Shown piece by piece: positions 63,785-64,000 of a stretch of 64,000 bases of DNA; the stretch's first letter is position 1; each line of letters begins with the position of its first letter. The notes under the pieces are model-generated. The model was not told the origin of the DNA. It searched no databases and saw only the letters and a list, made by a program, of their open reading frames with translations. The translations under genes and the position numbers were made by a program. This DNA comes from Diphasiastrum complanatum. Its lineage: Eukaryota; Streptophyta; Lycopodiopsida; Lycopodiales; Lycopodiaceae. The stretch lies in contig CM055105.1 in the NCBI GenBank assembly GCA_029204225.1, positions 48,123,688-48,187,687 of the forward strand, read 5' to 3'.

Positions 63785-64000
63785 CCATCCAAGTGCTCAA
63801 GAATTACTGCACCATAATTCAAGATTTCCTTCACTTTATACGGGCCTTCACCGGTAAACTTCAACTTTCCCTTGATCAGCTTGGTTTTGTACTTCAATGT
63901 CAGATCTCTTGATTTTAGATCTTTTTTGTGTAATCGACGATCGTGCCATGCCTTGCGACGTGCTTTCTCTGCTGCTAAGGCATGAACTGCCATCAATCGA
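63785..64000 (-). pseudogene. G8 Ty3/gypsy integrase C-terminal domain (interrupted by C15)
   Basis: Minus-strand codons read VHALAAEKARRKAWHDRR, then KGKLKFTGEGPYKVKEI (GPY/F module) and LEHLDGK, where C15 entered. It is homologous to the G2 integrase end (RHEAWHNRR, TDEGPYWIKEI). The next residues of the domain lie on the other side of C15 at 57619 and below, in the same frame once the insertion and one target-site copy are discounted. Upstream pol genes lie outside the window. Confidence 0.9.

Overview
The window looks like intergenic DNA from a land plant with a large, repeat-rich genome. Almost every coding stretch I can identify belongs to an LTR retrotransposon. Ty1/copia leaders carry the plant initiator-Met primer site (TGGTATCAGAGC and variants), and one Ty3/gypsy leader carries a site resembling the tRNA-Asp site of Athila/Tat elements. 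I recognise no host gene, rRNA, tRNA or CRISPR array. The species cannot be fixed from the sequence. I name elements C1-C15 (copia) and G1-G8 (gypsy).

Layout, left half. 1-1340 holds two copia LTRs in inverted order (C1), one carrying a long GT/GA microsatellite. 1630-5420 (minus) is C2, a copia element with LTR, protease and gag but unknown ORFs where integrase/RT/RNase H should be. 5430-6125 is dispersed repeat R1. 6141-11940 is a patchwork of four copia fragments (C3-C6) on both strands. 11945-13958 holds gypsy fragments G2 (plus) and G3 (minus). About 14400-23280 (minus) is G1, an Athila/Tat-like gypsy element with a three-knuckle gag, two tandem protease domains, RT, integrase (RNase H deleted) and, after integrase, an accessory ORF with a long coiled coil. 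23285-25036 is a motif array followed by a plus-strand gypsy gag (G4). 25090-29220 (minus) holds C7 and the duplicated gypsy G5.

Layout, right half. 29805-33205 is C8: a plus LTR, gag and protease, then an inverted leader and LTR. 33310-34260 is repeat R2. 36900-38040 is a chromovirus tail and LTR (G6). 38575-41000 holds an LTR fragment with a CGAGTAAT array, an inverted repeat and three microsatellites. 41931-47054 is C10, whose 3' LTR was cut and half inverted; its target-site duplication proves the rearrangement. 47720-48620 is a second R2. 48729-54755 holds C11, G7, C12, C13 and C14. 54757-55415 is a second R1. 55467-57619 plus 63785-64000 is gypsy G8 (minus), interrupted inside integrase by C15 (57620-63784), a complete and very young copia element with 682-bp LTRs differing at two sites.

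Themes. Elements are nested, inverted and internally deleted, and most frames carry stops or frameshifts. The less ordinary signals are: two tandem retropepsin domains in G1; an accessory ORF after integrase in both G1 and G8; the pol-less C2 with unknown ORFs; an inversion breakpoint inside the C10 LTR; primer-binding-site motifs repeated every ~40-46 bp in several copia leaders; and LTR upstream regions built from arrays of short, often palindromic CpG motifs that differ between elements while the neighbouring LTR core is conserved.
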